64,000 nt of DNA. It comes from Syntrophaceae bacterium UBA6087. Lineage in GTDB: Bacteria; Desulfobacterota; Desulfomonilia; UBA1062. Made by a program: the position numbers and the translations under genes. The stretch is taken from assembly GCA_002448235.1 (NCBI GenBank), contig DIXF01000001.1, positions 62,001 to 126,000 on the forward strand, in the 5' to 3' direction. Below, piece after piece: positions 53,076 through 61,899 of this stretch. The notes under the pieces are model-generated. The model saw only the letters and a program-made list of their open reading frames with translations, ran no database searches and was not told the DNA's origin. The number at the start of each line of letters is the position of its first letter. Position 1 is the stretch's first letter.

Positions 53076-54442
53076 CCGATCATCTCCAGAAGCTTCACTC
53101 CCTGTCTCCATGCATCGCCCGCGCCGAGGAAAAGGACGAGGTCGCCTTTTTTCAGGTCTTTCAGGAGACTCTCCGGTATGCGTTCTTTGTCCTCCACGTA
53201 ACAGACGTTCCGGTGGCCGTGCTCTTTGATGCTGTCGCTTAAGTTTTCTCCGGACACCCCGTCGATCGGTTTTTCGGATGCAGCGTAGATGCCGGTTATG
53301 AGAAGCTTCGATGCGTCGTAGAAAGAGGTGACGAAATCGTCGAAGAGGTCCCGTGTCCTGGTATAGCGGTGAGGCTGGAAAACCACGATCAGGCGGCGGT
53401 CGGGGAAGCCGTTCTTCATGGCGCGAAGCGTTGCCTTGATCTCGGTCGGGTGGTGGCCGTAATCGTCCATGACCATGATGCCGTTCTTCTCGCCCCTGAC
53501 ATGGGCCCTGCGCTGGACCCCCTTGTATGCTTCGAGGCCCTTTCTGATTGTTTCGAAATCGAGGCCGAGCTCGATGCACGTGCCGATGACCGCCAGGGCA
53601 TTGAGGCAGTTGTGGGTGCCGGGGACGTTTAAGCTCACTTCGCCCAGGGTGCCGCCGTTCCGGTGCGCGATGAAACGAGACTGCAGGCCGTCGAAGGAAG
53701 GCTCGGAATACCGGTACATGGCCTGGGTGTGTGAGCCGTAGGTGATGACCTTTCTCTCGAGGCGGGGCAGGATCTGCTGGATGCTCTCATTGTCGAGGCA
53801 GACCATGTTGAAGCCGAAGAAAGGCACCTTGTTCATGAACTGCACGTAGGTGTCGAGGATGTCGTTCATGTCGAGGTAGCAGTCCATGTGCTCCTTCTCG
53901 ATGTTGGTGACCACCGCGATGATAGGGGCCAGTTTCAGGAAGGAACGGTCGCTTTCGTCAGCCTCAGCAACGAGCAGATTGCCTTCGCCGAGGCGGGCAT
54001 TGGACCCGAACATATCCAGCTTGCCGCCGATCACGGCCGTCGGGTCCAGGTTCGCCACCGACAGGACCGTTGCGAGCATGGAGGTGGTCGTGGTCTTGCC
54101 GTGAGTCCCTGCTATGGCGATGGACTGCTTCATCCTCATGATCTCCGCGAGCATCTCTGCCCGGGGAATCACCGGCAAGCCCTTGCTTTTAGCCAGGAGG
54201 CACTCCGGGTTGTCGGGAGCTACCGCGGACGAATAAACCACTACCTGGGCGTCGCCCAGGTTCTTTGCGTCATGACCGATCTCGATCCGGGCGCCGAACG
54301 AGCGGAGCCGTAATACCGTATCCGAATCCGAGACATCGGAGCCCGATACCTTGAAGTTTAAGTTGATGAGGAGCTCGGCGATACCGCTCATGCCGATCCC
54401 TCCGATACCCACGAAGTGAATGTTGCGAATTCCTCTAAACAC
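53072..54442 (-). CDS. murC: UDP-N-acetylmuramate-L-alanine ligase MurC
   Basis: 456 residues. IHFVGIGGIGMSGIAELL is the N-terminal UDP-binding motif, AGTHGKTTTTSM the ATP loop, and MDDYGHHPTEIKATL the C-terminal domain marker. All are intact. It adds L-Ala to UDP-MurNAc, the first peptide step. It overlaps murG by eight bases and murB by four. Confidence 0.97.
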   Translation of the reverse strand: MFRGIRNIHFVGIGGIGMSGIAELLINLNFKVSGSDVSDSDTVLRLRSFGARIEIGHDAKNLGDAQVVVYSSAVAPDNPECLLAKSKGLPVIPRAEMLAEIMRMKQSIAIAGTHGKTTTTSMLATVLSVANLDPTAVIGGKLDMFGSNARLGEGNLLVAEADESDRSFLKLAPIIAVVTNIEKEHMDCYLDMNDILDTYVQFMNKVPFFGFNMVCLDNESIQQILPRLERKVITYGSHTQAMYRYSEPSFDGLQSRFIAHRNGGTLGEVSLNVPGTHNCLNALAVIGTCIELGLDFETIRKGLEAYKGVQRRAHVRGEKNGIMVMDDYGHHPTEIKATLRAMKNGFPDRRLIVVFQPHRYTRTRDLFDDFVTSFYDASKLLITGIYAASEKPIDGVSGENLSDSIKEHGHRNVCYVEDKERIPESLLKDLKKGDLVLFLGAGDAWRQGVKLLEMIG

Positions 54443-55493
54443 CTACTATCTCCTCTGCTATGATCTTTGAGCCGTTTCCCAGTTGCAACGCCAGGAGGTT
54501 TGATGCCGCCTTCTGCAGCATGTCATCGTCGAAGAATCTTTTCTTTATCTCGAGTGCGAGCCGCTCTGGCCTCAGGTGCTCATCCGGGATGATCCACCCG
54601 CCGCCGTGGGCTTCCACATACAGGCCGTTCTTCATCTGATGATCGTCCGCAGCATGGGGGAAGGGGACCATGATCGCGGGCAGTCCGGTGACGGAAAGCT
54701 CGGACAGGGTCAATCCCCCGCACCTGCATAGCGCCAGTCGGGCGCCGTTGTAAACAGGATTCATGTCGGTGATGAAGTCGTGCACATCGGCAGTCAGCCC
54801 CAACTGCCGATATGCGTCCTTCACCTTGTCGTAGTCTTTGGCGCCGCTCTGGTGCACTACCTTGAAAACCTTGCCTTCTTCTTTGAGTATCTTCAGTGCC
54901 TTGACTGCGGCATCGTTTATGCTGGCTGCGCCCAGCGAACCTCCCAGGATAAGGAGGTATTCACCGGCGCCTCTCTTTTCATCGCGGGCAATGGCTTTCC
55001 GTACAGGGTTCCCGGTTAAGACGCATTTCGATTTCGGGAACGCGCCCGCTTTGTCGGGGAATGCAAGAAACACCCGTTGTACGAGCCGTGAGAGGATGCG
55101 ATTGGTCAGGCCGCCGAAGCTGTTCTGTTCCTGGATGGCGCAGCGGGCCCCGGCCATGCGGCCGGCGAGCACCACCATCCCGGTGACGTACCCGCCCGTG
55201 CCGATCACCCAGTCGGGCCTGAAGGACCGAACGATGCTCACTGCACGGATAAAGGCCGAGGCATTCGTGACGGCAGCACGGGCAATCTGCATTGGGGATT
55301 TGCCCTTTATCCCCAATGCAGCAAGTCCGATGAAGTCCAGCCCGTACGTCTGTGCGATCTTCTCCTCCATGCCCCGGTTCGTTCCCACATACAGGACCTC
55401 TGTTTCGTGCTTCTTGTCCCTGACGGCCTCTACGATGGCCATGGCGGGCATGATGTGCCCTCCGGTTCCCCCGGCCGTGACGAGGAGCTTCAT
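54435..55493 (-). CDS. murG: Lipid II-forming transferase MurG
   Basis: 352 residues, GT-B fold. VTAGGTGGHIMPAM is the lipid I-binding loop, and ALCRCGGLTLSEL with PFPHAADDHQMKNG forms the UDP-GlcNAc site. It transfers GlcNAc to lipid I on the cytoplasmic face. ATG overlaps the ftsW stop. Confidence 0.97.
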   Translation of the reverse strand: MKLLVTAGGTGGHIMPAMAIVEAVRDKKHETEVLYVGTNRGMEEKIAQTYGLDFIGLAALGIKGKSPMQIARAAVTNASAFIRAVSIVRSFRPDWVIGTGGYVTGMVVLAGRMAGARCAIQEQNSFGGLTNRILSRLVQRVFLAFPDKAGAFPKSKCVLTGNPVRKAIARDEKRGAGEYLLILGGSLGAASINDAAVKALKILKEEGKVFKVVHQSGAKDYDKVKDAYRQLGLTADVHDFITDMNPVYNGARLALCRCGGLTLSELSVTGLPAIMVPFPHAADDHQMKNGLYVEAHGGGWIIPDEHLRPERLALEIKKRFFDDDMLQKAASNLLALQLGNGSKIIAEEIVGV

Positions 55494-56611
55494 ATCCGCG
55501 CCCCCCTCGATACCGAGAGCACGATGCCCGAGACGACCAGTACGCCCAGCAGGCTCGACCCTCCATAACTGAAGAAGGGCAGCGGTATCCCTTTATTGGG
55601 AAAGATGGACAGGGTGACTCCCATGTTCAGAATAGCCTGCAGCCCGACGAGGGTGACGGCGGACATGGCCAGGTAAAAGCCGAAGGAGTCGTTCGTGGCA
55701 AGCGCTATCGTAATCCCCCTCCAGATCCAGATGCCGAAGAGGCAAACCACGAAGATGACCCCGATGAAGCCGAGCTCTTCTCCGAGGACCGCAAAGATAA
55801 AGTCGGTGTGCGGCGCAGGGAGAAAGAACAGTTTCTGGGTCCCCTCTCCGAGGCCGGAACCCAGGAATCCCCCGTTGGCGAAGGCCACCATGGATTGTAT
55901 GATCTGGTATCCCATGCCCTGCATATCTTCCCATGGATTCAGAAAAGTCAGCAGGCGGGCCCTCCGGTACGGCTCCAGAAGCAGCATCCCGATGCCCAGC
56001 GGAATGCCCCCGAGGATGATGAAAAGCAGGTGCTTCCATCTCATGCCTGCGATGAACAGGATGACGAGCGACCAGATCGCAAGCGTCGCCGTGGTGCCGA
56101 AATCCGGTTCGATGAAGATGAGGAGCGCATTGACGCACACGACCCCGAGTACCGGCAAGGCCCCGTTCGTGAAGTCTTCGATGTTTCTCGATTTCTTTGA
56201 AAGGTAGTAGGCGAGATAAAAGATAAGAGAGATCTTGACGATCTCAGAGGCCTGGACCGTGACGAAGACCAGGCGCACCCATCTTTTGGCGTGGCCTCCC
56301 TCGATTCCGATGCCCGGGACGAAGCAGAGGATGCAGGTGACCAGCCCTGCCGCGAGCAGGGGCAGGACGAACGCCCGGGTATTGAACCGCCGGTAGTCGA
56401 TCCGGATGAGCCCGGCCATGATCGCCAGGCCGACCGCAAGGCGGACGAGGTGATTCCTGATCATGATGGTGCTGTTGCCCCATGTTTCCTTTGACAGGAA
56501 ATAGCTCGAAGAGAAGATCATGATGCTCCCCATGACCAGCAGCATAAGCGTGGTCACCAGGAAGATCATGTCAAAATCGATCGCATCCGCTATTTGATCG
56601 CGTGCACGCAT
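55490..56611 (-). CDS. ftsW: Lipid II polymerase FtsW (SEDS family)
   Basis: 373 residues with ten transmembrane helices. IEPDFGTT and the late FFSYGGSSLLG are SEDS hallmarks; the periplasmic loop GLGEGTQKLFFLPAPHTDFIFAV is typical of FtsW/RodA. Together with FtsI it polymerises septal peptidoglycan. The first 22 bases overlap murD. Confidence 0.95.
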   Translation of the reverse strand: MRARDQIADAIDFDMIFLVTTLMLLVMGSIMIFSSSYFLSKETWGNSTIMIRNHLVRLAVGLAIMAGLIRIDYRRFNTRAFVLPLLAAGLVTCILCFVPGIGIEGGHAKRWVRLVFVTVQASEIVKISLIFYLAYYLSKKSRNIEDFTNGALPVLGVVCVNALLIFIEPDFGTTATLAIWSLVILFIAGMRWKHLLFIILGGIPLGIGMLLLEPYRRARLLTFLNPWEDMQGMGYQIIQSMVAFANGGFLGSGLGEGTQKLFFLPAPHTDFIFAVLGEELGFIGVIFVVCLFGIWIWRGITIALATNDSFGFYLAMSAVTLVGLQAILNMGVTLSIFPNKGIPLPFFSYGGSSLLGVLVVSGIVLSVSRGARI

Positions 56612-57867
56612 CCCTGAAACACTTCTCCTCTATGAGCATAGCTCTTATACATATCGAAACTGGCGCACCCCGGGCTCAAAAGCACCGTATCACCCCGCAC
56701 GGCGCTCTCGAACGCCAGCGACACGGCCTGCTGCATATCAGCGGCACCCGCCGCGTCCACGATGCCGGAAACCTCGCCCATGATCCTTTCTTTGGCTTCG
56801 CCGATAACGAGGCACTTGCGGATCTTCCCTTTATGCTGCTCTGCAATGGGACCGAAGTCCCCTCCCTTGTCCTTTCCTCCCAGGATAAGGATTACCGGCC
56901 CGTCCATGCCGGCAAGCGCGGTATCCACGGCGCCCACATTGGTGGCCTTGGAATCGTCGATGAAGGTCACCCCGCCTACGGTAGCTACATACTCAAACCG
57001 GTGATGGATCCCCTTGAAGGCGGCAAACACCTCTTCGCTCACCTTTGAGTCGACTCCCAGGAGCCTGGCAACCAGGGCCGAGGCGAGCATGTCCTCCTTC
57101 AGACCCTTGCTGATATGGTTTCCTTCGGGAATCTTCGGGCCCTCTCCTTCGATGCCGCCCTGGAAGTAAATGCGCGAACCCATGATGTATGCACCGTCGG
57201 TTGTTGCGGGCCGCGAAAACGAGAAGGCTATCCTTTTCGCCGTTCCCTCGAGCTCCTTCAGATAGGGGTCGTCATCGCTCACCACGGCGATGTCGCTTGT
57301 CGTCTGATTTTTGAAAATGATCTTCTTGAAGAAGACGTATTCGTCCATATCCCGGTACCTGTCGAGGTGGTCGGGAGTGATGTTCAGGCAGACGCAGATA
57401 TGGGGCCTGAACTTTTCTATCCATTCGAGCTGGAAGGAACTTATCTCGGCAACGACGTACCGGGGGTTCCGCTGCACCAGCGAGATTAAAGGCGGAGAGA
57501 TGTTGCCCCCGATCCCGGCGTCGAGACCGGCCTTCTCGAGGATTCTGTGGATCAGGGTCGTGGTCGTGGTCTTGCCGTTCGATCCGGTGATGGCGATCAG
57601 GGTCCCGGTCATGAGCGATGATGCAACCTCTATCTCGGAAAGGACCTTTTTCGCTTCCACCAGCAACGGATGGAACCGGGGTATGCCGGGGCTCGGGATC
57701 ACGAGATCCGCCCACCGGATATCTTCCCGTTCCAGAGGCTTGACGGGTATGCTCCCCGCATCCCTGCAGACCTTCTCGTCCACGAGGCGCACCTCATGTC
57801 CCTGTCTGATCATTTCTTCTGCCGTGGCCAGGCCTGTCTGGCCTGTCCCCCAAACTACTATGCGCAA
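56590..57867 (-). CDS. murD: UDP-N-acetylmuramoylalanine-D-glutamate ligase MurD
   Basis: 425 residues. TGSNGKTTTTTL is the ATP loop, ISSFQLEWIEKFRP and LNITPDHLDRY the substrate regions, and IDDSKATNVGAVDTAL the C-terminal marker. It adds D-Glu to UDP-MurNAc-Ala. ATG 57867 overlaps the stop of the small gene 57858-57992 by 10 bases. Confidence 0.97.
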   Translation of the reverse strand: MRIVVWGTGQTGLATAEEMIRQGHEVRLVDEKVCRDAGSIPVKPLEREDIRWADLVIPSPGIPRFHPLLVEAKKVLSEIEVASSLMTGTLIAITGSNGKTTTTTLIHRILEKAGLDAGIGGNISPPLISLVQRNPRYVVAEISSFQLEWIEKFRPHICVCLNITPDHLDRYRDMDEYVFFKKIIFKNQTTSDIAVVSDDDPYLKELEGTAKRIAFSFSRPATTDGAYIMGSRIYFQGGIEGEGPKIPEGNHISKGLKEDMLASALVARLLGVDSKVSEEVFAAFKGIHHRFEYVATVGGVTFIDDSKATNVGAVDTALAGMDGPVILILGGKDKGGDFGPIAEQHKGKIRKCLVIGEAKERIMGEVSGIVDAAGAADMQQAVSLAFESAVRGDTVLLSPGCASFDMYKSYAHRGEVFQGCVHAIK

Positions 57868-57992
57868 GCTTTCATCCTTTCTATACTCTGGCTGATTCTC
57901 ACGAGGAGCGAGGCGATACCCTTGTCCTCATGATCCATGTAGAATCTGAGAAGCATCTGCAAGTAATCGAGTTCGGTCTCTTTTTCTTTCAT
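57858..57992 (-). CDS. 44-residue small protein between mraY and murD
   Basis: A frame of 44 codons begins MKEKETELDYLQMLLRFYMD and ends ERMKACA. Its ATG is five bases after the mraY stop, with GAGG about nine bases before it, and its stop overlaps the murD start by ten bases. It fills the only gap between mraY and murD almost exactly. The product is soluble, acidic at the start, and predicted as two helices, with a single late Cys. I know no described family; a divisome or Mur-enzyme partner role is inferred from position. Confidence 0.6.
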   Translation of the reverse strand: MKEKETELDYLQMLLRFYMDHEDKGIASLLVRISQSIERMKACA

Positions 57993-57997
57993 AAGCC

Positions 57998-59077
57998 TTA
58001 CCTCAATTTCAGTGTCGAAATGGCCAGCATGGCCAAAAATATGGATATGATCCAGAACCTCACGATGATCTTGGGCTCCGGCCACCCTTTCAGCTCGAAG
58101 TGATGATGGATGGGTGCCATCCTGAATATCCGCCTGCCGTTGGTGTACTTGAAGAAGCCCACCTGGAGGATGACGGATATGACTTCCATGACGAATATCC
58201 CGCCGACCACCAGCAGCAGGATCTCCTGCTTCGTCATCAGAGCAGCTGCGCCCAGGATGCCGCCCAGGCTCAACGATCCTACATCGCCCATGAACATCTG
58301 GGCGGGATAGGAGTTGTACCAGAGGAACCCCATGCCTGCGCCGACAACGGCGCCGAGGAAGATGGCGAGCTCGCCCACGCCCGAAAGGAAGGGGAACTGG
58401 AGGTAGTTGGCCGCCTTGACGTTCCCGGTCACGTAGGCGAAGACAAGGTAGGTGGCCGCCGCTATGGTGGCCGGACCGATCGCCAGTCCGTCGAGCCCGT
58501 CGGTGAGATTGACCGCGTTTGCGGAGCCTACGATCACGAGCATGGCAAACGGTATGTAAAGCAGGCCGAGGTCGATGGTCAGATTTTTGAAGAAGGGGAT
58601 CACCACGGTGCGGTCGAACCCTGGGATGCTGACCAGCACATATCCCACGACCGCCGCCACGGCGAATTCTATCAGAAGCCGCATCCTCCCGGATACGCCC
58701 TTCATGTTTCCCTTGACCGTTTTTATATAGTCGTCGACGAAACCCACGAGGCCGAAGGTGAGCAGTATGAGCATCCCGAGCCACATGTAGATGTTTTTGA
58801 GATCGACCCACAAAAGCGTCGAGAGTGCCACAGCAAAGATGATGAGCATGCCGCCCATGGTAGGCGTGCCGGATTTTCCCGAATGGGTCTTCGGCGTATT
58901 GCCGTTGATCCGTTCCTTGAGTTTGAGCTCCGAGAGCTTCCTGATGAACCACGGGCCCAGGAGCAGGCTGATGATGAGCGCAGTAAGCGTGGCGTAGATG
59001 GATCGGAAGGTGATGTACTTGAAGACGTTGAAAAAGATAAAGTCCGCATGGAGCGGGTAGAGGAGATGGTATATCAT
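57998..59077 (-). CDS. mraY: Phospho-N-acetylmuramoyl-pentapeptide transferase MraY
   Basis: 359 residues with ten transmembrane helices. The catalytic Asp motifs GFVDDYIK and NLTDGLDGLA and the HHHFE loop near the C-terminus are present, as is KTHSGKSGTPTMGG. It makes lipid I by moving phospho-MurNAc-pentapeptide to undecaprenyl phosphate. Confidence 0.98.
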   Translation of the reverse strand: MIYHLLYPLHADFIFFNVFKYITFRSIYATLTALIISLLLGPWFIRKLSELKLKERINGNTPKTHSGKSGTPTMGGMLIIFAVALSTLLWVDLKNIYMWLGMLILLTFGLVGFVDDYIKTVKGNMKGVSGRMRLLIEFAVAAVVGYVLVSIPGFDRTVVIPFFKNLTIDLGLLYIPFAMLVIVGSANAVNLTDGLDGLAIGPATIAAATYLVFAYVTGNVKAANYLQFPFLSGVGELAIFLGAVVGAGMGFLWYNSYPAQMFMGDVGSLSLGGILGAAALMTKQEILLLVVGGIFVMEVISVILQVGFFKYTNGRRIFRMAPIHHHFELKGWPEPKIIVRFWIISIFLAMLAISTLKLR

Positions 59078-60448
59078 CTATGCCACCGCCTTCAGACGGG
59101 TTACCACTTCATCCAGGTGCAAAGCCCGGGAGGCCTTGACCAGCACGATGGCGTCCTTGTTGAGCACATCGGAAAGACATGCGATGATCTCTCCCAAATC
59201 CTTGGCGACGTGTACGCTGTGGGCATCCATGCCGTTTTTGATCGAAGATTCGGAGATGATTCCGGACATCTCTCCGGTAACGACGAGCCTGTCGATGCCC
59301 GCCTGTGCGACCCACTGGCCCAGCTGCACATGCCAGTACTCGGCCTCGCCTCCCAGCTCCAGCATGTCGCCGAGGACCGCGACACGGTAGCCGTGGGGGG
59401 AGGAGGTGAGCACCTGCAGGGCCGCCTTCACGGATGCGGGGTTGGCATTGTAGGAATCGTTGATGATGGAAATTCGGTCGGAAACGATGATCTCCGAGCG
59501 CATGCCCGGGAACCTGGCACCCATGATCCCCTGTGCGATCTTCTCGTGGCCGATGCCCAGTCCCACGGCGCAGGCCGCTGCCGCAAGCGCGTTTGACACA
59601 TTGTGCATCCCTGGAAGCGGGACATGGGCGTTGACAGGCTTTCCGCCGATATCCATGACGATGTCCGTACCGTCGAGGCCCTGGTAGAGGACCTTTTCCA
59701 GTCTCACCTCCGCAGGCCCGGAGGTAGAGTAGGTGACCACTTTCAGGCCGGCGGGAATCTCCACCGTGTCCATATGCTCCTGGTGGGGATTGATGACCGC
59801 GAACCCGTCTTTCATGGTGTTTCTGAAGATCGCCTGTTTTTCTTTGACGATGCCCGAGATGCTTCTGAGTCCGCTCAAGTGCACCGGGTTGATGTTGGTG
59901 AGGATCGATACGGTGGGCCGGGTAATTGTAGAGAGCCGGTCGATCTCGCCGAAGCGGTTCGTACCCATCTCGATGACGGCGTACTTGTGCGAGTCGTTCA
60001 GTGTGAGCAGGCACAAAGGCACGCCGATGAGGTTGTTGTAGTTTTTATCGGTCTTGAGGCACTCCCCGTCCGTAGAGAGGATCGACGCGCACAGCTCCTT
60101 GACGGTCGTTTTGCCGGTAGAGCCCGTAACGCCTACGATCAGAGGGCTGAACCGGCGCCTGAAGTATCCGGCGATATCGCCCAGTGCAGCCAGGGTATCC
60201 TCTACAGAGACCACTGTTCCCGTGCCGAGTACGCCTTCCTTCATCACGATCGCGCCTGTCGCGCCCTTGGAGAAGGCTTCAACCACGAACGCGTGGCCGT
60301 CGAAGTTGTCTCCGCTCAAGGCGATGAAGAGGTCGCCCTGTGCAACCGTCCTTGAATCCGTAGATATTCCCGTGAAGCAGGTCTCGGGATCTCCCGATAC
60401 AATGCTTCCCCGTGTGCATTCAGCAATTTCCCATGCTTTGAGCTTCAT
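59078..60448 (-). CDS. murF: UDP-MurNAc-tripeptide-D-Ala-D-Ala ligase MurF
   Basis: 456 residues from ATG 60448, which overlaps the murE stop (ATGA). GVTGSTGKTTVKEL is the ATP loop and INDSYNANPASVKAAL the C-terminal marker of MurF. It adds the D-Ala-D-Ala dipeptide. A longer start at 60484 would lie inside murE. Confidence 0.97.
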   Translation of the reverse strand: MKLKAWEIAECTRGSIVSGDPETCFTGISTDSRTVAQGDLFIALSGDNFDGHAFVVEAFSKGATGAIVMKEGVLGTGTVVSVEDTLAALGDIAGYFRRRFSPLIVGVTGSTGKTTVKELCASILSTDGECLKTDKNYNNLIGVPLCLLTLNDSHKYAVIEMGTNRFGEIDRLSTITRPTVSILTNINPVHLSGLRSISGIVKEKQAIFRNTMKDGFAVINPHQEHMDTVEIPAGLKVVTYSTSGPAEVRLEKVLYQGLDGTDIVMDIGGKPVNAHVPLPGMHNVSNALAAAACAVGLGIGHEKIAQGIMGARFPGMRSEIIVSDRISIINDSYNANPASVKAALQVLTSSPHGYRVAVLGDMLELGGEAEYWHVQLGQWVAQAGIDRLVVTGEMSGIISESSIKNGMDAHSVHVAKDLGEIIACLSDVLNKDAIVLVKASRALHLDEVVTRLKAVA

Positions 60449-61899
60449 GTTCCGTATATCTCCCTTAAGCATTTGCGGACGCACTCTCTGTCATCGAATG
60501 TTTTTTTCTCGGATCCGATGATCTGATACGTTTCATGTCCTTTTCCTGCGATAACCAGGCAATCATGCTCCTTCATCATTGCAACGCCTTGCCTGATTGC
60601 CTGCTCCCGGTCGGGCTCCACGGAAACGTTCGACCTGTCTGCAATGCCTTTCAGGATGTCGTCGATGATGGCAAGCGGCTCTTCGGAACGGGGGTTGTCC
60701 GACGTGATGATTGCGTGGTCCGAGATCTCGGCGGCAATGGAGCCCATGATCGGCCTCTTGCCTTTGTCCCTGTCGCCGCCGCAGCCGAAGATCGAGAAGA
60801 GCTTTCCTTTCGTGAAGGACCGCACGGATCTCAGGACGTTCTGGAGGGCGTCCGGCGTGTGGGCATAGTCGACGAGGATGTTGAGTCCGTACGGATTCCT
60901 GACCGGTTCGAGCCGGCCGGGGACCTGTTCGAGGCTTTCTATGCCGGAGATGATGGCGTCCTTCTCGACGCCTAAGGCGATCACCGCTCCCACCGCGGCC
61001 ATGATATTGTATGCGTTGATCTCTGCCCTCAAGTGAGAGCGTAGGGGCAACGTGCCCGCCGGGCTCGATAACTCCATGATCAACCCGTCCGGGGTATTCT
61101 GCAGAGATCGAATGTGGACATCCGCATCATCGTTTCTTCCATAGGCTACCGCGTCGGGGAGCTCTCTGATAAGCCTCCTGCCGTACGCGTCGTCCGCATT
61201 GACGACGGATGCGCCGCAAAGGTATTCTTTCGAGAACAATTTTTTCTTGGCCAGGAAGTACGTTTCCATATCCTTGTGGTAGTCGAGATGATCCTGCGTG
61301 AGATTCGTGAATACCGCGCAGTCATAGGTCAGTCCCATGATCCTGTCCTGGTCCAGGGAATGGGAACTCACCTCCATCACGCAGGCATCCACGCCGGCGA
61401 GGCCCATGGTATGGAGTTGTGCGAAGAGATCGATCGGCCCGGGCGTGGTTACGTCCGAGGGGATGCTGACCCCGCCATACCTCATATTAATAGTGCCGAT
61501 CACGCCGGAACTCATGGAGGCGGAGTTTAAGATGGACTCGATGAGATAGGTGATGCTGGTCTTGCCGTTCGTGCCGGTTATCGCGATGAGCTTCGAGAGG
61601 CGGGCACAGGGAAAGAGGATCGGGAGAAGCCTTTTCAGGGCTTCTTTTGTGTCGGGAACCTCGATCACGGTGGCATCCGTGCCGTTCTCAGAATAGCCGT
61701 AGTTGCAGATAACGACGGACGCCCCTGCCCGGATGGCGTTCGGAACGAACGTGTGCCCGTCCGAGAGGCTCCCTTTGAGTGCGATGAATGCGTCGCCGGG
61801 ACGGACGGAGCGGGAATTCGCCTTCAGGGTCGAAAATTCCCTTTCGGGGCCCCTGACACGGCCGCCCTGAACGATAGTGGCGATCTCAGATGTCTTCAC
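60445..61899 (-). CDS. murE: UDP-MurNAc-dipeptide meso-DAP ligase MurE
   Basis: 484 residues. ITGTNGKTSITYL (107-119) is the ATP loop. The third-residue selectivity motif is DNPR (401-404), diagnostic for meso-diaminopimelate rather than lysine, so the peptidoglycan is of the Gram-negative DAP type. It overlaps ftsI by 14 bases. Confidence 0.97.
   Translation of the reverse strand: MKTSEIATIVQGGRVRGPEREFSTLKANSRSVRPGDAFIALKGSLSDGHTFVPNAIRAGASVVICNYGYSENGTDATVIEVPDTKEALKRLLPILFPCARLSKLIAITGTNGKTSITYLIESILNSASMSSGVIGTINMRYGGVSIPSDVTTPGPIDLFAQLHTMGLAGVDACVMEVSSHSLDQDRIMGLTYDCAVFTNLTQDHLDYHKDMETYFLAKKKLFSKEYLCGASVVNADDAYGRRLIRELPDAVAYGRNDDADVHIRSLQNTPDGLIMELSSPAGTLPLRSHLRAEINAYNIMAAVGAVIALGVEKDAIISGIESLEQVPGRLEPVRNPYGLNILVDYAHTPDALQNVLRSVRSFTKGKLFSIFGCGGDRDKGKRPIMGSIAAEISDHAIITSDNPRSEEPLAIIDDILKGIADRSNVSVEPDREQAIRQGVAMMKEHDCLVIAGKGHETYQIIGSEKKTFDDRECVRKCLREIYGT

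Noticed and set aside
52239..53579. MurB with a long N-terminal extension
   Set aside because: The extra 168 codons are a shadow of murC; ATG 53075 has a ribosome-binding site and overlaps the murC stop.
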